A DNA stretch of 64,000 nucleotides from Spisula solida (lineage: Eukaryota; Mollusca; Bivalvia; Venerida; Mactridae): contig OX365945.1 in assembly GCA_947247005.1 (NCBI GenBank), positions 19,412,501 to 19,476,500 of the forward strand. Direction: 5' to 3'. A model generated the notes under the pieces. It was not told where the DNA came from. It saw nothing but the letters and a program-made list of their open reading frames with translations, and searched no databases. Both the position numbers and the translations under genes were made by a program. Positions 1 through 13,100 of the stretch are shown here, one piece after another (position 1 is the stretch's first letter; the number at the start of each line of letters is the position of its first letter).

Positions 1-229
1 GTTTTATATGAATTTCACGAATTCATGAGTTTACTTCAGTATTTCTCGAGTTCATTTCAGTTGTTCATGATTTCGCGATTTGAAATCATGAAACATTGGT
101 TTCATTGAAATGTCGCCACCGGCCTACCGTAATTTCTTAATTGTGCTTTCATCCTTCCATGTTTTTTGTATGTGAAGCTTGAACTTGCGCACGTACGAGT
201 ATATAACATTGGATACAGTTTCTATATGT

Positions 230-392
230 CAGTGTAGCAATACCACGTGACTTTGGCATTAATAAAGGCTACAAATCCAAGACGAAATTTGTTTCGCTAC
301 GGAATAAAAAATAGCCGTTAGTATTTTATTTCTTCATAATTGTCTATGAAGCATACTCCAGTCTAAGGGAAAACTATGTGCTTTCAATGATT
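230..392 (+). repeat. Partial copy of a foldback MITE family
   Basis: The stretch starts with CAGTGTAGCAATACCACGTG, the same terminal sequence as the complete foldback element at 43374-43793, and follows it (tatttcttcat, ctaaggg and tgctttc blocks) for about 160 bases. Only the left half is present, so this is a truncated copy with no right terminus. The rest of 1-745 shows no gene or clear repeat. Confidence 0.6.
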
Positions 393-745
393 GTAGTCTT
401 TAGTGATGCCAAATTCACGTGGTGTTGTTACTATGTATGTGTAGTTAAACCCATACAGTAGTAAGTTAATTGAGTCGTTTTGAACATTACTACACTGAGT
501 CCCTGACTGTTTCAAACACAAAGGATGTATCGTGTTACCTATTTGTTTTTTATTAATATTTAACAAGAAACAGTACGCTTATCCGCGAACTTACGGGGTT
601 TTATTTCAATTTGATTTGGAATACTAAATGTATGCAACATACATCTACATTTGATTAATATGATGTAACACTAGAATGTACATACGATAATTTCAAGTGT
701 TCTTCACTTTGTTACTTTATCACTACGGCCTACACCGGACTGCCA

Positions 746-943
746 GGGTACTGTTTTATCAAAGCACTTACGGAAATATAAACTTACGATCAAATTTATA
801 GTGTTGCATTACTAATACTGATTCAGTTGATGAACTCCTACAAATATATCCGTCACCTATTTGTTATTGTTTAAGAATGATAAAGAATTTAAATTTGAGC
901 GTAACATTAAGATTCTCGTTAGTGCTTTGATAAAACAGTAACA
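746..943. repeat. Inverted-repeat (MITE-like) element, copy 1
   Basis: It begins GGGTACTGTTTTATCAAAGC and ends with the reverse complement (gctttgataaaacagta). Inner arms 'cttacgatcaaattta' and 'aaatttgagcgtaa' also pair. It stands head to tail with a second member of the family at 945-1183. No coding capacity is visible, so it is a non-autonomous element. Confidence 0.6.
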
Positions 944-944
944 T

Positions 945-1183
945 GGGTACTGCTTTATCAAAGCACTTACGAAAGTCGTAAACTTACGATCAAATTTAAA
1001 TTATTTGTAATACTTTGACAACCGTAAGGTTTGGTAAATGGAGCTGCAATACTAATAAAGTTCAGTTAATGAATTCCTACAAACCCTTTTGTACCTAATT
1101 TGCAGTTGTTAAAGAATTATAAACAATTTAAATTTGAACGTAAGTGTAAGATATCTGTTATTGTTTCGATAAAACAGTACCCC
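945..1183. repeat. Inverted-repeat (MITE-like) element, copy 2
   Basis: Same terminal motif as the neighbour at 746-943 (GGGTACTGCTTTATCAAAGC at the left, gataaaacagtaccc at the right), with a somewhat longer centre. One or two bases separate the two copies, so they may have inserted in tandem or arisen by duplication. Confidence 0.6.
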
Positions 1184-1204
1184 GGAGTAAAAACTTTCTT
1201 TTTT

Positions 1205-1465
1205 TCATGCTCAATTTCACGGTATGAATCCCGATACACCGTTTCCCAGTTCCGTCAGTGAATTGTTCTGTTTTCATATGGCTCTAACGGAACTGAAACC
1301 CGATGTAACGCTCTGACGGAACTCAAGATACATGACATTTGAGTTTCGTCCGAGTGTTACATCGATTTTCAGTTCCGTCAGAGCCATATGAAAACAGAAC
1401 AATTCTCTGACGGAACTGAAAAGCGGTGTATCGGGAATCATACCGTGAATTTACAATCGTGAAAG
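1205..1465. repeat. Long hairpin (foldback) element
   Basis: The left arm (about 1205-1320) and right arm (about 1350-1465) are near-perfect reverse complements; shared blocks include 'cggtatgaatcccgatacac', 'cagttccgtca' and 'gaattgttctgttttcatat'. The loop is about 30 bases. Transcription through it would give a dsRNA stem of roughly 100 bp. It has no ORF of note. Confidence 0.7.
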
Positions 1466-1587
1466 CACGATTATTTCCGTATAAAGGCCGAGGTGATTAG
1501 TAAGCTCAAGTTAGTGCTCAAACTTCAAATGCTTCACTGAAACAATCAAATGTCCGGTGATTAACTGAAACTGTAATACCCCAATCA

Positions 1588-2230
1588 CACGAGGGTCGGA
1601 ATGAGCCGGAATGCCGTAGGAATAGCGATTAGGGGTACATTCTTGTATGTTCGAAGTGTACTCCGTCTGTATTCCGAGTACATTCTGTCTAATGATAATC
1701 TATACTGGTCATTTCGAATGTTTTCAAATGATCTAAACCTAAAATGTATATCAATTCAAATATTCCAGATCGCATTCCTGCGTAATCGAAGTACATTCTT
1801 AACATATTCCGTCATATTATGTTTGTATTCGTAGTACATTCCATATAGTCCTGCCTACTCTTGCGGCCACTTCGAATGTTTTGCGCATGTTCAAAACTAT
1901 CGAGATCGATTCGAAATCAGAGGCAGTAGAAGAAGTAATTCTACTGTTGCTGTCCTTGCTAAATCCCGTGCAAAACGGTCCGATGACTGTGTGTACCGTA
2001 GTGTGAAAACATACGCGTGTACGTTCTCCTCTATCATTCCAGACGAATTCGAAGTGTATTCGAATTGTGTGTGAATTGTATTCGAATCGATTCGAAGCAT
2101 TCCAACCGCTTTTTGACAAGGCTACAATAATTTTGTTCAATTCGAATTATCATTCGGAATGTGTTTCGAATTTTTATTCTTTCTCCATTCCGACTCATTC
2201 GGGCCCATTCCGGCTGATTCGAGATTCGTG
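1588..2230. mobile_element. Non-autonomous element with terminal inverted repeats
   Basis: The left end CACGAGGGTCGGAATGAGCC is matched, inverted, by the right end (cattccggctgattcgagattcgtg) with a few mismatches. The interior is rich in 'attcgaat'-type words and short palindromes and codes for nothing recognisable. Small ORFs here are chance. Confidence 0.5.
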
Positions 2231-2525
2231 TAATTTGAGTATTATATTAGATGGATATTTTAAATTTATAAGAAAGCACTCTTATATTTCCTGAAAACCA
2301 TGACAACGTAAAGATAATTATATCGTTTCACTGTAAAGGAGCAAAACAAGTTACATGCCCCAGTTGAGTTGAGCATAATTATAATAGTCAAAGAATTACA
2401 AATGCCGATTGTACCAATGAAAAAACTGTAAAACTATAAAAAAAAACTGCTCAACTTAACATCGTGCTCAAACTTAATATATTTCAAACAGTAAAAAATC
2501 TCGTGATTTACTTATAATCTTTTAT

Positions 2526-2608
2526 ATCCTTTATCATGAAAGTTTTATTTAGCTGTCTTTAAAGCTACTCATCTAATATATATTATATATATATTTCATG
2601 ATAAAGGA
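2526..2608. repeat. Small hairpin around a TA-rich core
   Basis: The arms 'cctttatcatgaaa' (left) and 'tttcatgataaagg' (right) flank a TATA-rich centre. The rest of 2231-2950 is AT-rich sequence in which I see no gene. Confidence 0.45.
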
Positions 2609-2950
2609 AGATGATTTAATTGTAGCACAATGTAGGATAAAATAAAGTTGCATGGTTAAATTGGATTAAGCATGAAAAATCTTCATAATCACGAGGTCAG
2701 TTGTTCATACCAATAAGCAGCAAAATGTATTATTAGCATTTTACCAAAACGTGTCTTGCCAAATAAAGTATTGTTATATTCATAGACGACATGACTTGCA
2801 GGAATTAAAAAAACTATTTATACTACTGTACTATCAGAGTTGTTATGCTAGTAAGTATGCTGATCATAGCATCGTATGATAAACTAGTAATACAGTATAA
2901 GTGGACATCAAAGTCAACCTGTCCAATGCAGCGTTCGTCTCAGTACAGAT

Positions 2951-3585
2951 ACGTGGGCAGATCCAAAAGTAATGTCACTGGTGCTGTAAAATCGTGCATA
3001 ATTAAAATAAAACAACGCAATTTTACACACAGCTACAGTAATCTATTTCCAATATAATCGCCAAATTTCATAACAATGAAATTATTTGTTATTGAGATAT
3101 ACGTGTACATAGGCAACCTACTTAAGGACATCGCCGCAAGCAAATGACGTTATCGACGTCGTAAACAAAATTTGACGTTTCTTACATTATTCCTTTTCAA
3201 AGTATCGTCATTGATGTTCTATACAACGCTCATGTCTGTTCATCCATTTTTTAAACACGTTTACATACCAGAGTCTTTATGTAGTGAGGAAAAGTCATTG
3301 TTACAGGCCTGTCTTGATCCAGGGTCATATAAATACACCCATGTGTCATCAACTGCAATTATACGCCGGCCAAATAACGTCATTTTCGTGTGCGGCGACG
3401 TGACGTCAGTGGTATATTTTGAATGTCTATATAATGCTTTTTTAGTATTCAAACAATATGACACAAATGATATTAATCAGAATTGAATTACTTCTCATTT
3501 TGATATAAATTTTATTGACATACGCCAACAAATAAACTCGCCAGTGGAACAGTGACATTACTTTTGGATCTACCCACGTATATGG
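2951..3585. mobile_element. Element with terminal inverted repeats
   Basis: The left end near 2951-2985 (acgtgggcagatccaaaagt, then aatgtcact) is repeated inverted near 3545-3585 (agtgacattacttttggatc, then tacccacgt). The 560-base interior holds a 104-codon open frame with no family resemblance, which I do not call a gene. Confidence 0.5.
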
Positions 3586-6500
3586 ACACAGTCTGTGTTA
3601 TACGGTCGCTCCGTGGTCTTTGGTATTTTTGAAATAAAACTTTCTATCTTCATGGTGGCACCGCTACACCCAGACCCGTTACTAACCTCCGCGTCAGACA
3701 TGGACTCATCACCCTAGGTCGACGTGCATTAAATAACATTAAAATCGTATTTCTAGAATATTGAATGAATGTTCTGTAGCCTTATTCGAACAAATTCCAA
3801 TTCAGCTTCTGTGATGACGAGAGACGTAGACCACATGTTCAGTTCAAATGTTCAGTTAAGATGACGATACAAATCTCATTATTAAAAACCTCTTCAAATG
3901 TTTCTCATAGTTATATTGCCTGTACACTTATAAAGCTTGCGCAATTCCAATGGAAATTCTATAAAATCTATGAAAAGTGCGTATTGTGATATATCGTGGC
4001 TCTGATCTGGCTCTGATAAAATGGTCACCTAAAACAATAGTGTGCCATACATTTGTAATGGAAAATGAGTACCAAGCGTATTTCAAACAGAATAAATTGT
4101 TTAAATACTAATACTATTGAAACAATTGGTAGTGGTTTTAAATATGTCATGTTCTGGCGCTAATCTTGATTCCAGTACCTTTAATTTTCAAATGGAATAA
4201 AATAAAGCTAATGTAATCTCAATAGGTATGTACCTCACCAGATCAGATAACCAAGGTCATGTTTCTGTGAGATATAAATCTGATCTTTTAAGCCAGAATG
4301 ATTGAATAATTAGTTTGCGATCGTTTTAAATCCGTTAAGTCGCGAGGCGTTTAAAAGGAATCGATACAGGTTTATTGGGCAGAAAATCAGACGTCATGTT
4401 TTACAATACACCAGGGACTATTTTCTTTGGTGTAAATGTATGTATACAATATGTCGTCGATTCTTGTATTGTTATAAAACTAATCTCAGCGGAGGAAACA
4501 TACACTTGATCGATGCGTTAATTACGAGTAATTCTGTTGTTATTTTTTCATGTTCGATTAATACGCACGGTAGGAGATATATATGGCGCTCGTGTCAATA
4601 CGAGCAACCGGAACTTCCTGTCGGCGTCTGTGATTTATCGTCTGCTTGGATGGCAGACCTAAGAACTCCAAATTATGTCAATAATGCTTGTGAGGTCCAA
4701 AACATAAACTATATTTAATCAATTTAATTGATCAAAAGATCTTCAAACGTATGATGGATTTACAATTCCTGCCCAATGTATATCTCTTGGAAATGGTAGT
4801 ATCCAAGACAGGCACTTCATTAGTAATAAAACTGATGATCGTGTCGCCTGGCTTTGCACGGGATTCACATGAGAAACATACCGTTGTTACCAGACATTCA
4901 TTCCTGAAACATAAATACCAAATTATAATATACATGCTGTATTATCGCTAATTACTGTGACCAAAGCAACATACATGTACATGTATAGCCATCGAAACCA
5001 TAGTAAAAATGATAACCAACCAAGAAAGGTGCATAGGCAGTTTCGATGTGCGATGTTCATGGGCGGTATGAAGTGTCTATGCCATTGTCTTTAAAATGTT
5101 TCCAAAATATAATAAAAATCAGTTTGACATTATTCCTGAAGACATTTATCTTGTAATACACGATAAATTCTAACATTGACCCTCGTCGAAGAATCGACAT
5201 GAGCACGCTCTTTGAAACTTCTAAACTTGCTTGAAAATAACAACAAAATAAGTATGGGCTACCAGACTGAGCACTGCCCCTACTTAATAAATTGCCATAA
5301 GAAAGCGTCATTACAGCTTAGAAAGCAATTACGGTTTTTTCATTGGTTTTGTCATTTTCTTTGGAACATGTTATCCGAAACCATTCGTTCTAAATAGACA
5401 ATATGTGACTGTAGGTTAATTCATTTATAGAAAGTGTCGAAAAATAGAAACAACAATGTTTTATACGTCGTCGACACTATAGGGTTTTTAAAGCTTCTAT
5501 TCCCTTTGCATGTCGAATCGCTGTGCATTAATCTGCTGTCGTGACTTTATGAATAGGTAAGGGTTAAAGTTTTTTCTTGCATAAGTGCAAACATTGCATG
5601 GAACATGTCAATGAATGTTTTGTAATATCTAGCACACTAACAATAACAGAAAAAACACATTTATCAATGTCGCTTTGATCGAGTCCTGTTTGTTCATATA
5701 TTGGATCTATGAAGTTAACGTTTCGTTATATTGAACAAACTAAACAAACTAAATATCATTCAATGAGCCTATTTTAATAATTAGACCCAACATGGTATCG
5801 ATTTTGCGATACGGTTAAACGAGGTGACTTCAAACTAATTTGACAGTTTCGCATTCTCATGGCTATTGTCAAATCGTTCTAGAGTCTATCAGTTCGTGAT
5901 TTATTGACAGGTAAATGTTTGTTTTAAGATCTACTTTAAGTCGAGTGTCCAGTCTTTGTCTTAATTGCAACAGCAGCGGAATTTCACTGAGCAATTTAGG
6001 GGCATAAATTGTCGGGTTTTATCGTAGTTATTGTTATTAAAGGCGAGACGAAAGTTGTCTGGGGAAAGCATAAATATTTGTTGGAGTTAAATACACAAAG
6101 CGTTATCTTTTTGAAAATAAAGGGGTATTCTATAAATCGTAAATAGTTAAAGGTTCCGTTGTCGCGGGAGAGGGCGGTTGTGATAAAGGTGAGTGGGGCT
6201 TACTTCTACGATTTAATTGAACATTTATTTAATGTAGAATGCATCAATATAATTATTTCAATTTAAAATATTTCTGAGACATATTCAACTTATTTATAAT
6301 TATGGCAATTGAAGCATGCAAAATCCCGTTAAAACATGGCTTATCAATTAAGCATTATAATAATACATAAAAAAATTATGCAACATGAGTGAGCATTTCG
6401 TTAGAAATACTCGTACACATCTTCTCAATAGACTATCGTATAGTATGCAAGTTAAACATGCAGCACTTTGTTAAAGTATAGCTTATCGTTTTGCGATTGA

Positions 6501-7085
6501 AAGATGTAAAACTGGTACTTTAGAGAGTTCACAGTCCGAAAGGTGTATGTAACTTGTTTGTTCAAATACAATGTCAATACAGCATATTAATTATATGTGA
6601 CTAGCATCAAAGACAAGGCGGTGCAATAAAGAAGAGCATGTTTTGTTTAATTTTTCATTTTACATTTCGTACAATACTTGATACCTTGCACATACTTCAC
6701 CGAAATGTTTGTATAAATATCGTATGTAAATATATCCGTATTTGTACTAGACCATTTAACGAGTCTTCAAATTGTAATCATTCTTTAGATATTCAACTTA
6801 TTGCAAGGATTTCAGACGTATTCAGAAAATTATATTTTAGATACATTCAATACATTGTCATTTTAGTTAGATGTTATGTATTTCAATACAATACCATTTC
6901 AGTAAAAGTACATATTTAAATAATGAAATACTAACGTTAGTTCGTATTCAGAATACAACAGAACAGAATATAAATATAATATTAGATGGAAATGAGGCAT
7001 GATGTAATGCCTAAATAACAATAACACGACTTAGAAAAAGTAATTGGAAATATTGTTTTTTTCCTTTTCGAGGTCTGTTAAAAAT
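3586..7085. other. Intergenic, no gene seen
   Basis: About 3.5 kb of AT-rich DNA. Open frames are all under 100 codons, lack recognisable domains and are not linked by plausible splice sites. No tRNA or known ncRNA was recognised. Confidence 0.6.
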
Positions 7086-7868
7086 GTATTATATCGTACA
7101 CTGATAAATTGCGATATATCGTACATAATATTATAACAAATGTGATCCATAAAGGGTCTAAAATATTTGAGGTAAATCGTGGGTCTGATAAACTGTGATA
7201 TATGGTGGGTATGATCGATTGTGATACATCGTGGGTCAAATAAATAGTAACATATCGTGAGTCTGATAAATTGTAATATCGTGGGCCTGATAAAGTGTGA
7301 TATATCGTGGGTCTGATAAAGTGTGATATATCGTGAGTCTGATAAAGTGTGATATATCGTTGGTCTGATAAAGTGTGATATATCGTGGGTCAAATAAATT
7401 GTAACATATCGTGGGCCTGATAAAGTGTGATATATCGTGAGTGATAAAGTGTGATATATCGTGGGTGATGAATTGTGATATATTGTGGGTCTGATAAAGT
7501 GTGATATATTGTGGGTCTGATAAAGTGAGATATGTCGTGGGTCTGATAAAGTGCGATGTATCGTGGGCCTGATAAATTTTGATATGTCGTGGGTCTGATA
7601 AAGTGTGATATATCGTGGGTCAAATAAATTGTAACATATCGTGGGCCTGATAATTTGTGATATATCGTTGGTCAAATAAATTGTAACATATCGTGGGTCT
7701 GATAAAGTGTGATATATCGTGGGTCAAATAAATTGTAACATATCGTGGGCCTGATAAAGTCTGATATATCGTGGGTGATAAATTGTGATATATTGTGGGT
7801 CTGATAAAGTGTGATATATCGTGGGTCTGATAAAGTGTGATGTATCGTGGGTCTGATAAATCTGTTAT
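7086..7868. repeat. 26-bp minisatellite
   Basis: About 30 imperfect copies of a 26-base unit of the form 'gtctgataaagtgtgatata' followed by 'tcgtgg'. A variant unit (gtcaaataaattgtaacata) is interspersed, indicating higher-order turnover. Because 26 is not a multiple of 3 and the minus strand has no stop in any phase of the unit, overlapping minus-strand open frames of 77-214 codons arise; they encode a 26-residue periodic peptide and are treated as artefacts. Confidence 0.9.
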
Positions 7869-10064
7869 TCCCCTTTGTGTTCAAACATGTCTGGGAATTC
7901 ATTAACGGTGTCGACAGATAAATAGAAAAGTTACAATATTTGAACTTGAACATTTCTTTATTTGTCATCATAAACGCATTGATAATTAGTACGTTATTTT
8001 GCTGACTATATAGGAAATTAATGTATATATATTAAATGTGTATGTTGACCATAGCCAAAACCTATACTGTATAAAGTGATCACCGAAACCCTTAAGACTT
8101 GTAAGTACGTATAAGTTACGTAGATGGACACAAGTTGAAGAATTATGAACTAATGTATTTCGGTTCAATAAGTAAATCAAATATCACCGAATACGTAGAC
8201 AGGAATATAAATATAGAAACTTATTATAATGATAATGTAAAATGTTCCTCAGTATTTATTCAACCTTTTACTATTGTTATACGATATATATATTGATACA
8301 TTGTTATACAAAGTACGTTTCTCATGTCTATACATTTGACCGGTAATCGGATACACAATGATAATATGAAAAGACCATCAATAACCGGCCCATGTGTAAT
8401 TAAAGGTGGTTTTTAAAACTCACCCTTTGGCCTACTGGCACATTTAATCTTCATGTAATCCGAGTGAATTTGTAAAGACCTCCGAAAGAACAGTTTTAGT
8501 AATTGACCTAAATTTAATAAATAAAAGTTTAGATCTATTAAATTCTTTGATAAAGTATAGATCAAATACTAATATAATTTATACTGTATAAAATATATAA
8601 AACGTAGACCTATCTGGGATTAAATGGCTGTTTTATTACGCTAATGTGAATTGAATCCAATAAAACGACAGGTTAATTAAGTCGAATCGTGCTGTGCTTT
8701 ATTGTATGCTTACAATTACATTTATTTCCATCACTAACTTTATTTCCGATTTTTCAATTAATGTAATTTCATATGTTGAGCATAGTATAGAAATATCGTT
8801 AGTCTGTTTAGTGACAAGTACCGATGTTCAATTTTAACGACCACCATGTTTTTCTGCCTCGTCATAAAAGTATTGATTCGACTTACCCGGTTTCGAATTA
8901 ACGTACCGAAATAGTTAATACATATATTATTTATTTTACGTTATTGATAATCAATTAATGCGCAATCAATTTTACATTTAATTGCAATATGATATAATGA
9001 CTGAAAACCATATAGTGTTATAGAACCGTGGCACATATTTTATGAAACCTTCTGACAGTGTCGTCATTGTTTATGACAGTTGATACATATCCCATTTCTA
9101 TAATAAATTTGAAATGATATTGTCTAACATGTCATAGACTTTTAAACATAAATCAAACTAGCACAGTAGTACTAGTAGCATTACTCCTGGCAAACAATGT
9201 ACCGAATCCGTTTTAAGGTGATAATTTGCCCACAACAATCGTAACTACTCGGGCTTTCCCGTCATCGATGCCGAAGTTTCACGTCACATCAGTAATGTCC
9301 AAGGAGTCCCGATTGATCCAATTAGTCAAGTCGAGTGATTAATGATATTTTCTCTCCAACCATCAGCTGTGACGATACATGAATATGCGAAGTATACCTA
9401 AAAGATCCGCTTGTCAGAGCAATACATGTATATCGCTGGCTTAGTACAACAATGTCGTAAGTGCTTACGACCTAATAAGACTTGTACATATTCGAAATAA
9501 ATCTGCATTACAAGCGCATCATTTGGACCTACTAGTATTTACATGAAAATCGGAAAAAGTCATTTTGACCAAACTGAAGTAGAAAAGCCTTTTTCGCAAA
9601 GAAAGGATTCGTTTTAGAACATTTGTTCTAGTTTTCTCAAACTTTCAATACATTAAAATAGCTGACGTGAGTGTGACTATCAGTAGAACATTGAGTATGA
9701 TGTGTTGTTTAGAACTAAATACCTATAGCATCATAGAGGTTTCACGAAACTGACGGCCTACATTATGAAGTGTCCACAACCAACCTTTGTTTATACTCTG
9801 ATTAATCAACGAACGTAATCCACTTACGGGTGCAAATAAAGTCAGGAGTTCATTTCGTAATGTCAACATTTGTCCAGGTTATTTGGTTTTCCGGTGTTTC
9901 TATTGATGCAAGCAAAACAAAATCAGATTCGAGGTTCGGACGATTTCGTTTCTCCATAATTACTCAAATCAAACGTAAACTGTATAACAACCTACTATTA
10001 TCGTTTAATTTGAATTAGAACATTGATAACATTATGTCTCTCAATATTATTATTACATTTTCAG
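7869..10064. other. Intergenic / upstream of the LRR gene
   Basis: No coding region is recognised. The promoter and any first non-coding exon of the LRR gene are expected here. A splice acceptor (attacattttcag) ends at 10064, 83 bases before the start codon, which suggests that the first coding exon begins at 10065 and is preceded by an intron in the 5' UTR. Confidence 0.5.
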
Positions 10065-10146
10065 ATTTTAACAGGCCATGTAGATGTTGCCCTAAGACTC
10101 TCTGAGTTAGTCCGTGGACTTTTGTAAGCTAACTTCATCATAAAAG

Positions 10147-13100
10147 ATGTCGACGGGTGATGTGTTTCTCGCTGTTAGCGCACAAGCGCCTGAATCAAGC
10201 AAACGTTTGAGTATGCTAACACCTGTCATAGAAGACGACGATGAACCGGAAGGGGAAGTGAGTGCTACAGGAAATGAGGATGTTGAACATCCGGGCTTTG
10301 ATATAGAGGATAGTGAACAAGTGTTTTTAACTGAAGGTGAACAACACGCAAATTATATTGGTACAAATGTACCTGACGATACAGGAGAGGATGTTGTTGA
10401 TGGTCTTAATGTTTCTGAAAGACATAACAGTGACGGTGAAAACTTTGATGAAATATATTCGGATAGTAGTGATAACGAATCGGTGCATGAAACAAAAGAT
10501 GAAGATTATGAAACCGATTTGGAATATGACGAAGAAAGTAAGTAAGATTTCTGAACCGTGTTGTTAATCTAAATGCTCAAATGAACCAGTGGTTGCAAAG
10601 TGGTTTTGCTCCAGTTGCAGACATTAATTTTGAACCAATCTTGTCGTGTTTGGAGTGGGATGTACTTGTAACTGTATTTAAGTTCAATGTTGTATGTGGT
10701 ATGCCTTGTTCGTTTCTCTTGTTATTTATGTAATGTGCTTCTCGTTCTTAGATGTTTCTCCTGCGTGCTTCTTTCCCTGTCTGATATATTAGTATTACAT
10801 TTGTAATTTAGTACTGAGCAAAAGGACGCCGGTTATTTGTAAAACTTGCCTGATTTATTTAAGAACAACTCTAATTAGAGTTTAGAAATTCACAACCAGC
10901 AAATCGACATACTAGTATAATGAATATCCGCTCCATATCTAAATTTAAGACTGGTAGTTATCAGCATATTTTAACGTAAACAGCAAAACGTACAATAGAT
11001 CAGACCCTTTTACGACTTAAAATAATGGGCACTATGTGTGTTTCAGAATGGTTATTTCCTGAACGTTTTGAGCTTGATCTTACTGGAAAGGCGAAATATG
11101 TGAAAACTTGTGAAGATATGGGTATAAGTCCTACTACTTATTTTATCAAACACATACAAGACAGAGAACTGAAAATGAAATTCCATGGACTTGGACCTCA
11201 ACGAATGAAGGCTCTAGCAGTACCATTACAGGTATGTATTGTTTTTCTTTCACTTCAACAAGTTGGGTACATTTAGTATTTAGATCTGGACCTGATTTAA
11301 GTTACCCGTTTTCGAAGGCTGCTAGCTTTCGAACCCGGGACCTCTCGATCACAAAGCGCGCGCCCTTCCTCAAGGCCACCATTCTTAGTTGCAGCTCAGA
11401 GTGTTCTTTCTAAGCACATCTGGTACTTCTTGAAACTGTTATATCATAAAATCATTTGAGGAAGATCTGTAGACGAAGATTGAAAATGTAACGAAGCTTA
11501 GTACGCGAGAATCGTATGCCCTGTAAACATCAAAACTTTCAAGTATGGTTGTTCATTTTACATTTCCATCCTTTCATCCATTTTCAAGCAGACCGGGTAC
11601 AGCTCATATAAAATACATTTTGCAAAGGTCCTAATTATAACAAAGAGCACAAACGGTTACTTAGGCTTTAAAACATTTTGACAATGTTTAATTCCATGTT
11701 CGATATGTTGACATTTTTATCTTGCATGTGGTCGTCAGCATTTTCAGTTTGACTAAATATCATACAAACAATCCATTCAATTCCATATCAACTGACAATA
11801 ATAATTAGCTATGTTCTTATGCTTGAACCCCCAGTATAAACCTATACAATGACAGGAGAGCGATGTATAATCCGTAAAATGACTTGATTTCTCCACTTTA
11901 TGTCCAGATAATGTGAAATAAGAACGCTTGTTTGACGTACACGTACGTTGATTGCGCAAAAATCCTTAACAGACTGTATAGTATTCATCAATTGGTCATT
12001 GTATAGACATAATTCAGTTTATTACATATAATGAAATATTTATAAGACCGTGCCCTCACCACACACATAGCAAGAAAAACACAAACATACAAATCAGTTT
12101 GATGAGATGCAGTACTTGTCTGCCACGTTAATCTATGTTGTATAATAGCAAATCAAAGATACATTATTTAAAATGAGGTCTCTCATGTTGCCTTTGGATG
12201 TGCTATCCTTTTAGGAAATTATTCTAATTGTTAAATCCCCATTATCTCATCCGGCAAAATTTTTTCTGATCATCTTGTTAATACAAAGACTTAGGATGTT
12301 TTTCACAAATGACAAATGATTGACGACAAAACTATATCTCAGAATAGTATCAGAATAGTATGCCGAAAATCAAATTGAAGTAAAATGTATGAAAGTCAAA
12401 ATACTCGATTCCATAAGTCTATAAATCATGCATTTATTGTTACAATCCGTTATTTTGTTTACAAACCAACCAGGGGTATGTATTTCGTTTTCTTTCATCT
12501 CATGGTGTTTTCCACCTTTAGGACTCAACTTAAGTACTCAAACTGTATCATTCAGCAGACAGGTTACCAAGTTATTGCTTTTTGAAAATAGCCGGTTAGA
12601 GCTTTTTAAAATGGGTCTTTAAACAGTTTTTTTTCATCGAGTACGAGTATTTTCCACGCGTTTTAGCATCAAAATTAACAATATCTTTATGTTAATATAT
12701 GAGCGTTGTTTATATGGCTTACCCCTCCTCTTCTCTCATACCCTCGTAGTGATATATTCTATCAAAATTAAGCTGTCAACAGTGATTAATATCAGTTTTC
12801 ACAAGCTGCAATCAATCAAAGAATTTCATCATGCAATACAACGTGGTATAAAACTAAAATATAAATAAATATCTAAAATTATTAACATCATGCGCAACAT
12901 GTAAAACGTTGTATACAAATTTATGTTAAATTCGATATCATGTTTTGATATTGTAAGAAAACCTGTAAGTAATACAAATTACAATGTATTGAATGCATTA
13001 GAACTATCAAACCTTACATTTGTAGGCAAATTGTGTTTAATTTAGAAAGGGAATCAAATACGATCGATTGAGATCTAATTGAATGTCTACGTACGTGCTT

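Noticed and set aside
3172..3486. 104-codon plus-strand ORF
   Set aside because: It lies in the interior of a terminal-inverted-repeat element and an opposing frame is equally open; no family resemblance.
7031..7971. Long minus-strand open frames with a periodic peptide
   Set aside because: They are the unavoidable translation of a 26-bp minisatellite, open in more than one phase; no start, splice or homology support.
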